Below are positions 21,403-31,485 of a stretch of 64,000 bases of DNA, one piece after another. Under the pieces are notes generated by a model. That model ran no database searches, was not told the DNA's origin, and saw only the letters and a program-made list of their open reading frames with translations. Position numbers and translations under genes: made by a program. This DNA comes from Variovorax sp. S12S4. Lineage in GTDB: Bacteria; Pseudomonadota; Gammaproteobacteria; Burkholderiales; Burkholderiaceae_C. The stretch covers positions 4,999,001-5,063,000 of the forward strand of contig NZ_JALPKR020000002.1 in the NCBI RefSeq assembly GCF_023195515.1, read 5' to 3'. Position 1 is the stretch's first letter. Every line of letters begins with the position of its first letter.

Positions 21403-22887
21403 TCACTCTTGGCCGGCGAACCAATGTTCGCGGGCTTTCAAGATGAGGGCTTTGGCGTCATCGGCGCTGTGGCCGGTGATCTCGGTGAGTTCATCGACCG
21501 CGAGGTCGGCGAGGTCGTCGCGGGTGTGCACACCCGCCTCGGCCAGCTTGGGAATCAGCTCGGGGTCGAGGCCTTCGAGGTCGCGCAGATTCTGCGAGAC
21601 GGTCTCGACGCCCTCTTCCTTGGCGATTTCCATGGTCAACAGCGCATCCTTGGCGCGCGTGCGCAGCTCGTTGATGGTGTCTTCGTCAAAAGCTTCAATC
21701 TCCAGCATTTCGGAGATCGGCACATAGGCCACTTCCTCGAGGCTGTTGAAGCCTTCGGAGATCAGGATGTCGGCGATTTCCTCGTCGACGTCGAGCTTTT
21801 CCATGAAGAGCTTGCGGCTGGCATCGGTTTCGACGGCCTGCTTCTGCGCAGACTCGTTGGCGTCCATGATGTTGATCTTCCAGCCGGTCAGGTCGGAAGC
21901 CAGGCGCACGTTCTGGCCGCCGCGGCCGATGGCGATGGCGAGGTTTTCCTCGTCGACCACCACGTCCATGGCGTGCTTTTCCTCGTCGACCACGATCGAC
22001 GATACGTTGGCCGGAGCCAGGGCGCCGATCACGAATTGCGCCGGGTCTTCGCTCCACAGCACGATGTCGACGCGCTCGCCGGCGAGCTCGTTGGTGACGG
22101 CGTTGACACGCGTGCCGCGCACGCCGACGCAGGTGCCGATGGGGTCGACACGCTTGTCATGCGACAGCACGGCGATCTTGGCGCGCGAACCCGGGTCGCG
22201 GGCGCAGCTCTTGATTTCGAGCAGGCCTTGTTCGATTTCGGGCACTTCCTGGCGGAACAGCTCGATCATGAACTCGGGTGCCGAGCGCGACAGGATGATC
22301 GGCGCGCCGCGCAGTGTCAGGTCGACCTCCATGATCATGGCCCGCACGCGGTCGCCGTTGCGCAGGTTTTCCTTGGAGATCATCTCGCTGCGGCGCAGGC
22401 GCCCTTCGACGCGGCCGGCCTCCACGATGATGTCGCCCTTGTCCAGGCGCTTGACGGTGCCCACGAAAATCTTGTCGCCGCGCGACATGAAGTCGTTGAG
22501 CAGCATCTCGCGTTCGGCGTCGCGGATCTTCTGCAGGATGACCTGCTTGGCCGCCATGGCACCGATACGGCCGATGGGCACGGATTCAACCGCTTCCTCG
22601 ATGTATTCGTCGACCTCGATGTCGGGCATTTCTTCCCGGGCTTCGAACAGGAGGATTTCCTGATCGGGCAGCTGCAGGCCGGCCTCGTCCGGAACGACGT
22701 GCCAGCGGCGGAAGGTTTCATAGTCGCCGCTGTCGCGGTCGACCGAGACGCGGATGTCCACGTCGCCCTGGTGGAGCTTCTTGGTGGCCTGCGCCAGTGC
22801 GGACTCGACTGCGCCGAAAACCACGTCGCGCTCGACGTTCTTCTCGCGCGAGATCGCATCCACCAACATCAACATTTCGCGATTCAT
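21403..22887 (-). CDS. nusA: Transcription termination/antitermination factor NusA
   Basis: 494 aa from the ATG at 22887 ([20 protein letters not shown]); an ATG three codons upstream is possible. Domains in order: N-terminal RNA polymerase-binding domain (1-125), S1 (about 130-200), two KH domains (about 205-345), and two C-terminal acidic/HhH repeats (about 360-490) as in E. coli. Binds RNA polymerase and modulates pausing, termination and rRNA antitermination. Sits between rimP and infB in the standard operon. Confidence 0.96.
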   Translation of the reverse strand: MNREMLMLVDAISREKNVERDVVFGAVESALAQATKKLHQGDVDIRVSVDRDSGDYETFRRWHVVPDEAGLQLPDQEILLFEAREEMPDIEVDEYIEEAVESVPIGRIGAMAAKQVILQKIRDAEREMLLNDFMSRGDKIFVGTVKRLDKGDIIVEAGRVEGRLRRSEMISKENLRNGDRVRAMIMEVDLTLRGAPIILSRSAPEFMIELFRQEVPEIEQGLLEIKSCARDPGSRAKIAVLSHDKRVDPIGTCVGVRGTRVNAVTNELAGERVDIVLWSEDPAQFVIGALAPANVSSIVVDEEKHAMDVVVDEENLAIAIGRGGQNVRLASDLTGWKINIMDANESAQKQAVETDASRKLFMEKLDVDEEIADILISEGFNSLEEVAYVPISEMLEIEAFDEDTINELRTRAKDALLTMEIAKEEGVETVSQNLRDLEGLDPELIPKLAEAGVHTRDDLADLAVDELTEITGHSADDAKALILKAREHWFAGQE

Positions 22888-22904
22888 GCCACCCACTCCT
22901 CTAG

Positions 22905-23543
22905 TCAGTCCGGAACATTCGTTCCGTCGTCAATATCCGAAAAACCCGGTTGGGTTTTGGCCTTGCGGCCCTTGAAATCCACAATTGGCGCAAGCCGCGC
23001 ATCGCGCAGCTCGTCCAGCACGAAGCCGAGCGCATGCAACGTTGCAGGCGCGCGCTTCTTGCTCACTTTTTGACCCGGCTTGGGCTCGGGCGCATCGCTC
23101 CAGACGATTTGCCAGCCCGGGGCTCCGTTGGCCCCTTCCACGCGCTCCAGCGTGCCGCGAAACTTCTTGCGGGTAGCAGACACCTGCCCCGCCGCCGCGG
23201 CACCCATCGGCGCCTTGAGCGTGATGTCGATGATCTCGCCCACGAAACGTTCGAAATCCTGCTCATTGCGCAGCGGACGGTCAATACCCGGCGAGGAAAC
23301 CTCGAGCCGCTTGTAATCGACACCATCGACCTCGAGCGCAAATTGCAGCTGCCGCGTGACCTTTTCGCAATCTTCGACGGTCACGAAAGGCTCGGGAATA
23401 CCGGCAGCCACAGCTTCCGATGTGGGGGCCGTCCAGGGCAAATCAATCGTCACGCGCAGCAATCCCCCGGCCGACCGTTCGATCTCGACCAGGTCGTAGC
23501 CGAGTCCGGCTACGGTTTGTTCCACAATCTGCTGCAATGCCAC
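22905..23543 (-). CDS. rimP: Ribosome maturation factor RimP
   Basis: 212 aa from a GTG at 23543 ([20 protein letters not shown]); the upstream in-frame extension to 23630 is not family-like. Needed for 30S subunit maturation. The conserved core [20 protein letters not shown] and [21 protein letters not shown] is present. It is longer than E. coli RimP because of Burkholderiales-type inserts (about 125-145, 160-185). First gene of the operon; AAGGCG about 10 bases upstream is the likely ribosome site. Confidence 0.93.
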   Translation of the reverse strand: MALQQIVEQTVAGLGYDLVEIERSAGGLLRVTIDLPWTAPTSEAVAAGIPEPFVTVEDCEKVTRQLQFALEVDGVDYKRLEVSSPGIDRPLRNEQDFERFVGEIIDITLKAPMGAAAAGQVSATRKKFRGTLERVEGANGAPGWQIVWSDAPEPKPGQKVSKKRAPATLHALGFVLDELRDARLAPIVDFKGRKAKTQPGFSDIDDGTNVPD

Positions 23544-23635
23544 GTGTTCGAAAACGCCTTGTAAAAATGCCTGTGCGAAATGCTTGTACGCGCCACCCGC
23601 CCGCCACGGATGCACGCATTGAAAATGCATAGACC

Positions 23636-23667
23636 AAAAAAAACGGGCGGTTGGTACCCGCCCGTTT
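23636..23667 (-). terminator. Terminator of the MFS transporter gene
   Basis: Ten-bp stem AAACGGGCGG (23641-23650) / CCGCCCGTTT (23658-23667). Read on the minus strand it is followed by the complement of an A8 run (23636-23643), i.e. a T-run. It isolates the MFS/yej genes from the rimP operon. Confidence 0.85.
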
Positions 23668-23724
23668 GGTCGTGAGCCTCGAATTATATGCTATTCCTGT
23701 GATAAATGAAGTGGCTGGAGCGGC

Positions 23725-24924
23725 TCAAAACGCCTGCCGGCGCCGGGATCTGAACCAGACCAGCGCAAACAGCACGGAACCAAGCGCCAGCGCGGCGGCC
23801 GCCACCAGCAGCGGCAGCTGGAAAGACCCGGTCCGCTGGGCCAGCGGCGCCGCAAACAGCGGCCCGATGATCTGCCCGACCCCATAGGAAGCCGTCGCGA
23901 AGCCGATCAGCCCGGCCGCGGCATTTCCCCGCAAGCGGCGGGCATCTCGCATGGCAAAAAGCGTGATGGCCGTGAACGGCATGCCGAGCAGCAGGCTCCC
24001 AAGGGCAAAGCCCGTGATCGTCGGCCATGCGACCGACAGCACCACGCCCAGCGCCTGGAGCGCATAGGCCACGGCCAGCAGCAAACGGTTGTCCCAGTGG
24101 ACGGGCGCGCGGGCGCCGATCAGCGCGCCTGGAATGATGGCCAGCCCGAACAGCGGCCAGAAGAAGTCGGGCCAGGGCGAACCCGGCAGGGCCTGGCGGG
24201 CGATCACCGGAAGGAACGTCGCGGTGATGATGTAGCCGAAGCCGGCCAGGCCATACAGCGCAACCAGCCAGATCGCGTCGCTGCGCGCCGACGCCGAAGC
24301 AGCCGGCCCGGCTGCAGCCGGAGGTGCCGCCGTGGAACCGCTGGCGGCGGGCAGGTCGCCGTCATCAAATATCCGCCAGATCAGCGCCACCAGCACCACC
24401 GCGAGCAGGCCGAGGCCGATCCACCCGGCTTCCGAGCCCCAGCGCCCCAGGGCGCCGCCGAGCAGGCCGGTCATGGCAATGCCGATACCGGGGCCCGTGT
24501 AGATCACGCCGGCCAATGCCGGCGAATTGGTTTCGGCCAAGCGCCGCAAGCCCCACCCGGACGCGAAAACGAAGACCCAGGCGCTCATCACCCCCGCCGC
24601 CGTGCGCAAGATGCCCCAACTGGTAAAGCTGTGGAGCACGCCCATGCCGATCAGCAGCACCGTCGTGGCGGCCAGCCCGCCGCGCACCATGCTCTTGGCC
24701 TTGATGCCGATGGCCGCGCAGCTGACTGCTCCCAAGAAGTACCCCAGGTAATTGAGTGAAGCCAGCACGCCTCCGGCCTCGAGCTGCAGCTTTCCCTCGT
24801 GCAGCATGATCGGCAGCATGGGCGTGAAGGCGAAACGCCCCAGGCCCATGGCCACAGCCAAAGTGACCATGCAGGCCAGCGCCGCGCGCCAGGCACCGCG
24901 CCGGTTTTGTCCGACTCCCGACAT
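23725..24924 (-). CDS. YbfB/YjiJ-family MFS transporter
   Basis: 399 aa, about twelve predicted membrane helices, ending in a basic tail (RSRRRQAF). The start region ACMVTLAVAMGLGRFAFTPMLPIM carries the GLGRFAFTPMLP signature of this family. Substrate unknown. It lies 18 bases after yejF on the same strand and before a strong terminator, so it is probably the last gene of the yejABEF transcript. That could be chance, or it could link it to handling of an imported compound. Confidence 0.82.
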   Translation of the reverse strand: MSGVGQNRRGAWRAALACMVTLAVAMGLGRFAFTPMLPIMLHEGKLQLEAGGVLASLNYLGYFLGAVSCAAIGIKAKSMVRGGLAATTVLLIGMGVLHSFTSWGILRTAAGVMSAWVFVFASGWGLRRLAETNSPALAGVIYTGPGIGIAMTGLLGGALGRWGSEAGWIGLGLLAVVLVALIWRIFDDGDLPAASGSTAAPPAAAGPAASASARSDAIWLVALYGLAGFGYIITATFLPVIARQALPGSPWPDFFWPLFGLAIIPGALIGARAPVHWDNRLLLAVAYALQALGVVLSVAWPTITGFALGSLLLGMPFTAITLFAMRDARRLRGNAAAGLIGFATASYGVGQIIGPLFAAPLAQRTGSFQLPLLVAAAALALGSVLFALVWFRSRRRQAF

Positions 24925-24942
24925 CTTTCTTCAGTTCCGTTG

Positions 24943-26574
24943 TTATTCCAGCAGCGCGGCGGCCACCAGTTTCTTTGTATAGGGGTGCTCGGGTGTATCG
25001 AGCACGCGCTCGACCGGGCCGGTTTCGAGGATGGCGCCGTCCTTCATCACGATGACCTGGTGCGCCATGGCGCGGATCACCTCGACGTCGTGCGTGATGA
25101 GCAAATAGCTCAGGCCACGCTCGCGCTGCAGGCGCTGGAGCAATCCCAGCACCTGCTTCTGGATCGTGACGTCGAGCGCACTGGTGGGCTCGTCGAGCAC
25201 CAGCAGTTGCGGATCGACGATCAATGCGCGCGCAATTGCGAGCCGCTGTCGCTGCCCGCCCGAAAACTCGTGCGGATAGCGGTCGAGCAGCGACGGAAAC
25301 TGCGCCTCGCTCAGCCCCACGTCGGCCAATGCTGCAAGAGCTCGCGCCCGCCGCTGCACCGTGCCCAGTTCGGGTGCGTGCACGCGCAACCCCTCCCCTA
25401 CGATCTGCTCGACCGTCATGCGGGGAGAGAGCGAAGAAAACGGGTCCTGGAAAACCACCTGCATGACCCGGCGCAGGGCCAGGTCGGACGCGCGGTCGAC
25501 CGCCCACCCCTTGCCGTCCACCTTCAGCGCGCCGCGGTACTTCAACAGCCCGAGCGCGGCCAGCGCCAGCGTGGACTTGCCCGAACCGGATTCGCCGACC
25601 ACGCCCAGCGTTTCGCCGGGCGCTATGCGGAAATCGGCGTTCTCCACCGCGATGAATTCACCCTTGCGGAACCAGCCCGCGATGCCCGGCCTGGACACCG
25701 GATAGCTCACCCGCAGGCCTGTGGCCTCCAGCACCGGCTTCGCACCCGCGCCTAGGGCCACCGCGGAGACGTCGCGCTCCGGATGGCTGTCGATCAGCTT
25801 GCGCGTGTAGGCATGCTGCGGCGCTTCGAACACGGTGCCGACAGCGCCATGCTCGACGATGTGGCCGTTTTCCATCACCGCGACGCGGTCGGCAAACCGG
25901 CGCACCAGGTTGAGGTCGTGCGTGATCAACAGCACGGCCATGCCGTGCTTGCGCTGAAGGTCGGCAAGCAGGTCGAGGATTTGCGCGCGCACTGTGACGT
26001 CGAGCGCAGTGGTCGGTTCGTCCGCCAGCAGCAGGCGCGGCTTGCAGGCTAGCGCCATCGCAATCATGGCGCGCTGGCGCTGGCCGCCCGAAAGCTGGTG
26101 CGGAAACGACCTCGCCCGGCGTTCCGGCTCAGGAATTCCGGTGTCGGCAAGCAACCGGACGGCAGCCGCCTGCGCTTCCCGCGCGGAAAGCCCTTCGTGA
26201 AGTTCCAGCACCTCGGCAATCTGGTCGCCCACACTGTAGAGCGCATTGAGCGCCGTCATCGGCTCCTGGAAGATCATCGCGATCTCCTTGCCGCGGATGC
26301 CGCGCAGTTCACGCTCCGGAATCGACAGCAGATCGCGCGCATTCGAGCCGCTTCGCGCGTCGAACAATTTGGCGGAGCCGGTCACTTCGGCGTTCTGCGC
26401 CAGCCGCAGCAGCGACAGGGCCGTGACAGTCTTGCCCGAGCCCGATTCGCCGACAAGCGCGAGCTTTTCGCCCGCGGCGATGCGAAGGTCGACGCCGTGC
26501 ACCACGCTCTTGCCACCGAAGGCGACGCGCAGGCCCTTTACGTCGAGCAGCGGCTGATGGGGCATTTCGCTCAT
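24943..26574 (-). CDS. yejF: Peptide/microcin C-type ABC importer, fused double ATPase
   Basis: 543 aa from the ATG at 26574, overlapping the yejE stop (ATGA). Two complete ABC cassettes in one chain: Walker A GESGSGKT at 42-49 with LSGGQRQR and LLADEPTTALD, and a second GESGSGKST with FSGGQRQR and LVLDEPTSALD. A single polypeptide with two ATPase halves is typical of YejF, unlike the separate DppD/DppF. It energises import through YejB and YejE. Oligopeptide and C-terminal ABC domains (HPYTKKL) are present. Confidence 0.92.
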   Translation of the reverse strand: MSEMPHQPLLDVKGLRVAFGGKSVVHGVDLRIAAGEKLALVGESGSGKTVTALSLLRLAQNAEVTGSAKLFDARSGSNARDLLSIPERELRGIRGKEIAMIFQEPMTALNALYSVGDQIAEVLELHEGLSAREAQAAAVRLLADTGIPEPERRARSFPHQLSGGQRQRAMIAMALACKPRLLLADEPTTALDVTVRAQILDLLADLQRKHGMAVLLITHDLNLVRRFADRVAVMENGHIVEHGAVGTVFEAPQHAYTRKLIDSHPERDVSAVALGAGAKPVLEATGLRVSYPVSRPGIAGWFRKGEFIAVENADFRIAPGETLGVVGESGSGKSTLALAALGLLKYRGALKVDGKGWAVDRASDLALRRVMQVVFQDPFSSLSPRMTVEQIVGEGLRVHAPELGTVQRRARALAALADVGLSEAQFPSLLDRYPHEFSGGQRQRLAIARALIVDPQLLVLDEPTSALDVTIQKQVLGLLQRLQRERGLSYLLITHDVEVIRAMAHQVIVMKDGAILETGPVERVLDTPEHPYTKKLVAAALLE

Positions 26575-27650
26575 TTGTCGGCCTTTCGTGGATCGAGCGC
26601 ATCTCGCAGTGCATCGCCCATGAACGTCAGCAGCATCAGCGTGACGACCAGCACCCCGAAAGTGGAAAGCGAAATCCACCAGGCATCGATGTTGGCCTTG
26701 CCCTGGCTCAGCAGCTCGCCGAGCGACGGCGTGCCCGGCGGCACACCCAGGCCAAGGAAGTCGAGCGAGGTCAACGCCAGGATGGCCGCGCTCATGCGAA
26801 ACGGCAGGAAGGTGACTACCGGCACCATGCTGTTGGGCAGGATGTGGCGCCACATGATCTGCAGGTTGCCGACGCCCAGGGCGCGGGCGGCGCGCACATA
26901 GTCCATCTGCCGGTTGCGCAGGAACTCGGCGCGCACGTAGTCCGCCAGGCCCATCCACCCGAACAGGCTGAGCAGGATCAGCAGCAACGCAACGCTGGGC
27001 GCGAAGATCGCGCTGAAGATGATCAGCAGATACAGCTCGGGCATCGAACTCCATATCTCGATGAAGCGCTGGAACGCCAGGTCGACCTTGCCGGCAAAAT
27101 AGCCCTGCACCGCGCCTGCGATCACGCCAAGCACTGTGCCGATGGCAGTGAGCGCCAGCCCGAACAGCACGCTCACGCGAAAACCGTAGATCAGCTGTGC
27201 CAGGAGGTCGCGCCCGCGGTCATCCGTGCCAAAGAAGTTGTCGCCCGTGGGAGCCGCCGGACTTGGCGCCTTGGCGAAGTAGTTGAGTGTTTTGGGGCCG
27301 TAGGGATTGGGCGCGTAGATCGCCCAGTTACCGCCTTGCGTGATGCGCTCGCGAATGAAGGGATCGAGGTAGTCGGCCGGCGTCTCGAAATCGCCGCCGA
27401 ATGTTTTCTCGGAGTAGTCGCGCAGCACCGGGAAATAGGTGCGGCCCTCATAGCGCAGAACCAGCGGCTTGTCGGTAGACAGCACTTCGGCAAACAGGCT
27501 CAGCACCACCATCGCGGTGAAGATCACCAGGCTCCAGTAGCCAAGGCGGTTGCGCTTGAAGCGTATCCACGCACGGCGGCTGGGAGAAACATGCGCCGTG
27601 CTAGTGGGTACCGCCTTGGCATTCTGGCCAGCCGGCACCGCGACGGACAT
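26571..27650 (-). CDS. yejE: Peptide/microcin C-type ABC importer permease YejE
   Basis: 359 aa from the ATG at 27650, 7 bases after the yejB stop; an upstream in-frame ATG at 27692 would overlap yejB. One N-terminal helix (about 28-48), a long periplasmic loop, then the BPD-transporter domain with the EAA-like motif DYVRAARALGVGNLQIMWRHILPN that contacts YejF. Length and loop match YejE/DppC-like proteins of this subgroup. Operon order yejA-B-E-F. Confidence 0.92.
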   Translation of the reverse strand: MSVAVPAGQNAKAVPTSTAHVSPSRRAWIRFKRNRLGYWSLVIFTAMVVLSLFAEVLSTDKPLVLRYEGRTYFPVLRDYSEKTFGGDFETPADYLDPFIRERITQGGNWAIYAPNPYGPKTLNYFAKAPSPAAPTGDNFFGTDDRGRDLLAQLIYGFRVSVLFGLALTAIGTVLGVIAGAVQGYFAGKVDLAFQRFIEIWSSMPELYLLIIFSAIFAPSVALLLILLSLFGWMGLADYVRAEFLRNRQMDYVRAARALGVGNLQIMWRHILPNSMVPVVTFLPFRMSAAILALTSLDFLGLGVPPGTPSLGELLSQGKANIDAWWISLSTFGVLVVTLMLLTFMGDALRDALDPRKADK

Positions 27651-27657
27651 CGCGCTT

Positions 27658-28695
27658 TCAGTCGAATTTGACACGCGGGTCCACCCAGACATAACAGAGA
27701 TCGGAAATCAGCTTGGTCACCAGGCCGATCAGCGTGAAAAGGTACAGGGTGCCAAGCACCACCGGGTAGTCGCGCCGTATCACGCTCTCATAGCCAAGCA
27801 GGCCCAGCCCGTCGAGAGAGAACAGGGTCTCGATGAGCAGCGAGCCCGCGAAGAATGCGCCGATGAAGGCCGACGGCAAGCCGGTGATGATCGGGATGAG
27901 CGCATTGCGGAACACATGCTTCCACAGCACCTGCCGCTCACCCAGCCCCTTGGCGCGGGCGGTGAGAACGTATTGCTTGCGGATTTCTTCGAGAAAGGCG
28001 TTCTTGGTGAGCATGGCCGTTACCGCAAAGCTGCCGAGCACCATGGCGGTGACAGGCAGCGTGATGTGCCAGAGGTAGTCGACGATGCGTGCGCCCCAAC
28101 TCAGTTCATCCCAGTTCGACGAGGTCAATCCTCGCAATGGAAACCACTGAAGCTGCCCGCCAAAAATGACCAGCAGCGCCACCCCGAGCACAAAGCCCGG
28201 AATGGCATAGCCGATGAGCACGATGAGCGTGCTGATCAGGTCGAACCGCGTCCCCGCCCTGACCGCCTTGGCGACGCCCAGCGGCACCGCAACACCGTAG
28301 CTGATGAAGAACGTCCATAGGCCCAGGCTGATCGACACCGGCAGCTTCTCCAGAATCAGCGTCCACACATCCTTGTTCTGGAAGAAGCTCCTGCCGAGAT
28401 CGAAGCGCGCGAACTGGCCAAGCATCTGCCAGAGGCGCTCATGCGGCGGCTTGTCGAAGCCGTAGAGCGCCTTGATCTGTTCAAGCCGTTTCGGGTCGAC
28501 GCCCTGGTTGCCCCGGTAGGAACCGCCGCCCGATTCGAAACCGCCACCACCACCGGCGCCCGCGGTTTTTGCCTCGGCCAGGTATTGCTCTACCGGCCCT
28601 CCGGGCACGAACTGGATCACCAGGAAAGTGACGAGCAAAACGCCCAGCAGCGTGGGAATGAACAGCAACAGCCGCTTGAGTACATAGGAGAGCAC
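27658..28695 (-). CDS. yejB: Peptide/microcin C-type ABC importer permease YejB
   Basis: 345 aa. DppB-type permease starting MLSYVLKRLLLFIPTLLGVL, with six membrane helices and the EAA-like loop YVLTARAKGLGERQVLWKHVFRN. A Gly/Ser-rich insert (AGAGGGGGFESGGGSYRG, residues 47-64) follows the first helix; this insert is also seen in other YejB proteins. Located 18 bases after yejA. Confidence 0.92.
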   Translation of the reverse strand: MLSYVLKRLLLFIPTLLGVLLVTFLVIQFVPGGPVEQYLAEAKTAGAGGGGGFESGGGSYRGNQGVDPKRLEQIKALYGFDKPPHERLWQMLGQFARFDLGRSFFQNKDVWTLILEKLPVSISLGLWTFFISYGVAVPLGVAKAVRAGTRFDLISTLIVLIGYAIPGFVLGVALLVIFGGQLQWFPLRGLTSSNWDELSWGARIVDYLWHITLPVTAMVLGSFAVTAMLTKNAFLEEIRKQYVLTARAKGLGERQVLWKHVFRNALIPIITGLPSAFIGAFFAGSLLIETLFSLDGLGLLGYESVIRRDYPVVLGTLYLFTLIGLVTKLISDLCYVWVDPRVKFD

Positions 28696-28713
28696 GGTTC
28701 GTTTCCTTCTCTT

Positions 28714-30525
28714 CTATTGTTTCTGCGGCTTGGCCCACCAGGTTCCCATGACCCAGGCTTCGGCACCGGCATACGGCGGCATCGGGGCCTTGAACGCCAG
28801 CCGGCGGTCGTCGTAGGCGACGCGGTGCGACGTCAGCGTCCATTGCGGAATCAGGTAGTGGCTGTGCATGACCACCCGGTCCAGTGCGCGGCACGCGGGC
28901 AATAGTTCGGCCTTGCTGTCGGCTTCCACGATTTTCTTCAGCAGCGCGTCGACCGCGGGCGTGGACACGCCCATGTAGTTGCCCGAACTCTCCGTCTTGG
29001 CGGCCTTGCTGCCGAAGATCTCGAGAAGCTGCTGGCCCGGGTTGTTGGTGCCTGGAAAGTTGATGGTGGTGACGTCGAACTCGAACCGGTCGAGACGCTC
29101 CTGGTAGAGCGCGAAGTCGACCGGCGCGAAGTTCAGCGAGATGCCGAGCTTTTCGAGGTTGCGCATCCAGGGCGACACCGTGCGCACGCCGCCTTCCTTG
29201 CTGTCAAGGTATTCCAGCGTCATCGCCTCGCCCTTCGCATTGCGCAGTGCGCCGTCCCGGTATTCCCAGCCGGCGGCTTTCAGCAGGTCGCGGGCGCGCC
29301 GAAGGTTGTTGCGCAGCGACTGCCCGGCGCCTTCGGTGGTGGGCGGGGCATACATCGGGCCGAAGCTCGCCTCCGGGATCTTGCCTCGCCAGGGCTCGAG
29401 CAGCGCCTTCTCTTCGGCGGAGGGCAAGCCTTGGGCTTCGCAGTCGGTGTTGCCGAACAGATCCTTCACGCGTGGATAGCCGTTGTAGAACATCTGGCGG
29501 TTCATCCACTCATAGTCCAGCGCCAGGCCCAGCGCCTCGCGCACGCGCGGGTCGCTCAGCTTGTCGCGGCGGCTGTTCAGCACGAAGCTCTGGAACCCGG
29601 AAGGCTTCTTGTGCGGAAACTCCCGCTTGATGAGCTCACCGGAGTCGAAGCGCTTGCCCGTGACGCGGCGCGCCCAGTCACCCGCCGAATAGAAGCTCAT
29701 CATGTCGAACTCCCCGGCCTTCAACGCCTCGAGGCGGGCCGTGTTGTCCTTGTAGATCTTGATGGTGATGCGGTCGAAGTTCTGCGCGCCGCGGTTCACC
29801 GCCAGATTGCGCCCCCAGTAGTTGGGGTCGCGCACATAGGTGATGTCCTTGCCGAAGCGAACGGGCCCGATCTTGTAGGCCCCGCTGCCGATCGGAATGT
29901 CCATCACCACCTGGTCGAAAGGCTTGGCCTTGCCGTTCTCCATGCCCCAGGCACGACTGAAGACCGGCAGTCCGCCCACGATCAACGGCAATTCGCGGTT
30001 TGGCGTCTTGAAGCGGAAGCGGATCGTGCGGGCGTCCAGCACGTCGGCGCCCTCCACCTCCTGCAACATGGTCTTGTATCCGGGCGAGGTGAAGGGGCCG
30101 ATCAACGTGTCGTAGCTGTGCTTCACATCGGCGGCTTCCACGGGCATGCCGTTGTGGAAGCGGGCCTCCGGACGCAGCCGGAACGTGACGCTGAGGCGGT
30201 CCGGCGCAACCGCGACGTCTTCGGCCAGCAGGCCGTAGCCCGAGGCGGTTTCGTCCATCGATCCGGTCAGCAGCGAGTCGAACAGCAGGCCGTCCAGGTA
30301 GGCCGGCGGCGCGCCCTTGATGGTGAAGGGGTTGTACTTGTCGAAGGTCGAATAGCGCTGGTTGCTCACGAGCCGGAGCTCGCCGCCCTTGGGTGCATCG
30401 GGGTTGACGTAGTCGAACGACTGGAAGCCGGGCGCGTATTTCAGGTCGTCCCAAAGTGCATATCCGTGCGCCCCCCATGCGGGAACCGCGCACAACGTCA
30501 ATAACCAAGCCCAGGTAAACCGCAT
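28714..30525 (-). CDS. yejA: Periplasmic substrate-binding protein of the Yej importer
   Basis: 603 aa from the ATG at 30525, which gives a clean Sec signal ([21 protein letters not shown]); upstream in-frame codons to 30621 overlap fabI and are not signal-like. SBP family 5 (oligopeptide-binding) protein, starting its mature part with [21 protein letters not shown] as in YejA. E. coli YejABEF imports microcin C and other peptide-nucleotides, and homologues serve antimicrobial-peptide tolerance. Divergent from fabI with only 37 bases between start codons. Confidence 0.92.
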   Translation of the reverse strand: MRFTWAWLLTLCAVPAWGAHGYALWDDLKYAPGFQSFDYVNPDAPKGGELRLVSNQRYSTFDKYNPFTIKGAPPAYLDGLLFDSLLTGSMDETASGYGLLAEDVAVAPDRLSVTFRLRPEARFHNGMPVEAADVKHSYDTLIGPFTSPGYKTMLQEVEGADVLDARTIRFRFKTPNRELPLIVGGLPVFSRAWGMENGKAKPFDQVVMDIPIGSGAYKIGPVRFGKDITYVRDPNYWGRNLAVNRGAQNFDRITIKIYKDNTARLEALKAGEFDMMSFYSAGDWARRVTGKRFDSGELIKREFPHKKPSGFQSFVLNSRRDKLSDPRVREALGLALDYEWMNRQMFYNGYPRVKDLFGNTDCEAQGLPSAEEKALLEPWRGKIPEASFGPMYAPPTTEGAGQSLRNNLRRARDLLKAAGWEYRDGALRNAKGEAMTLEYLDSKEGGVRTVSPWMRNLEKLGISLNFAPVDFALYQERLDRFEFDVTTINFPGTNNPGQQLLEIFGSKAAKTESSGNYMGVSTPAVDALLKKIVEADSKAELLPACRALDRVVMHSHYLIPQWTLTSHRVAYDDRRLAFKAPMPPYAGAEAWVMGTWWAKPQKQ

Positions 30526-30562
30526 GCGAGAATTCTGCCCAAGATTTTCACGAGGCAACTTC

Positions 30563-31345
30563 ATGGGCTTTCTTTCCGGCAAAAAACTGTTGATCACCGG
30601 CGTGTTGAGCAATCGCTCCATTGCCTACGGCATCGCCAAGGCCTGCCACGAACAAGGCGCCGAGCTCGCCTTCAGCTATGTCGGCGAGCGGTTCAAGGAC
30701 CGTATCACCGAATTCGCCGCCGATTTCGACTCCAAGCTGATTTTTGACTGCGATGTGGGCGACGACGCGCAGATCGACAAGCTCTTTGCCGATCTGGCGC
30801 AGACCTGGCCCAAGTTCGACGGTTTCGTGCACAGCATCGGCTTTGCACCGCGCGAAGCCATCGCGGGCGACTTTCTCGAAGGGCTCTCGCGCGAGGGCTT
30901 CAAGATTGCGCACGACATCAGCGCCTACAGCTTCCCGGCCATGGCCAAGGCAGCCCTGCCCTACCTGAACGACAAGTCGGCGCTGCTGACGCTGACCTAC
31001 CTGGGCGCCGAACGCGCGCTGCCCAACTACAACACCATGGGCCTGGCCAAGGCCTCGCTCGAAGCTTCGGTGCGCTACACCGCGGCGTCGCTCGGCCCCA
31101 AGGGCATGCGGGTCAACGGCATCAGCGCCGGCCCGATCAAGACGCTGGCGGCCAGCGGCATCAAGGGCTTCGGCAAGATGCTGTCCGCCGTGGCAGACGC
31201 CTCGCCGATCCGCCGCAACGTGACGATCGAAGAAGTCGGCAACGTGGCCGCCTTTCTGCTGAGCGACCTGGCCAGCGGCGTCACGGCCGAAATCACCTAC
31301 GTGGATGGCGGCTTCAGCAACGTCGTGGCGGGAATGGCCGAATAA
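30563..31345 (+). CDS. fabI: Enoyl-ACP reductase (NADH) FabI
   Basis: 260 aa from the ATG at 30563, preceded by GAGG; an in-frame ATG at 30524 would add 13 residues overlapping yejA. Last reductive step of fatty-acid elongation. Catalytic residues match E. coli FabI: Y146, Y156 and K163 in [20 protein letters not shown]. The nucleotide-binding glycine region is [13 protein letters not shown] (13-25). This is the triclosan-sensitive type of enoyl reductase; no FabV or FabK is present here. Confidence 0.96.
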   Translation: MGFLSGKKLLITGVLSNRSIAYGIAKACHEQGAELAFSYVGERFKDRITEFAADFDSKLIFDCDVGDDAQIDKLFADLAQTWPKFDGFVHSIGFAPREAIAGDFLEGLSREGFKIAHDISAYSFPAMAKAALPYLNDKSALLTLTYLGAERALPNYNTMGLAKASLEASVRYTAASLGPKGMRVNGISAGPIKTLAASGIKGFGKMLSAVADASPIRRNVTIEEVGNVAAFLLSDLASGVTAEITYVDGGFSNVVAGMAE

Positions 31346-31485
31346 GGGACTGGCTCCCGGCTTCGACAGAACATTCCTTCATCGATTGGCAACGACTTCT
31401 TGCTAACCCGACGTTCCCTCTTGCTCGCCGGGATCGGCGCGCTGGCGGCCAATGCGGCCGCGGCGCGCCCGCCGCCCCAGCGCTG

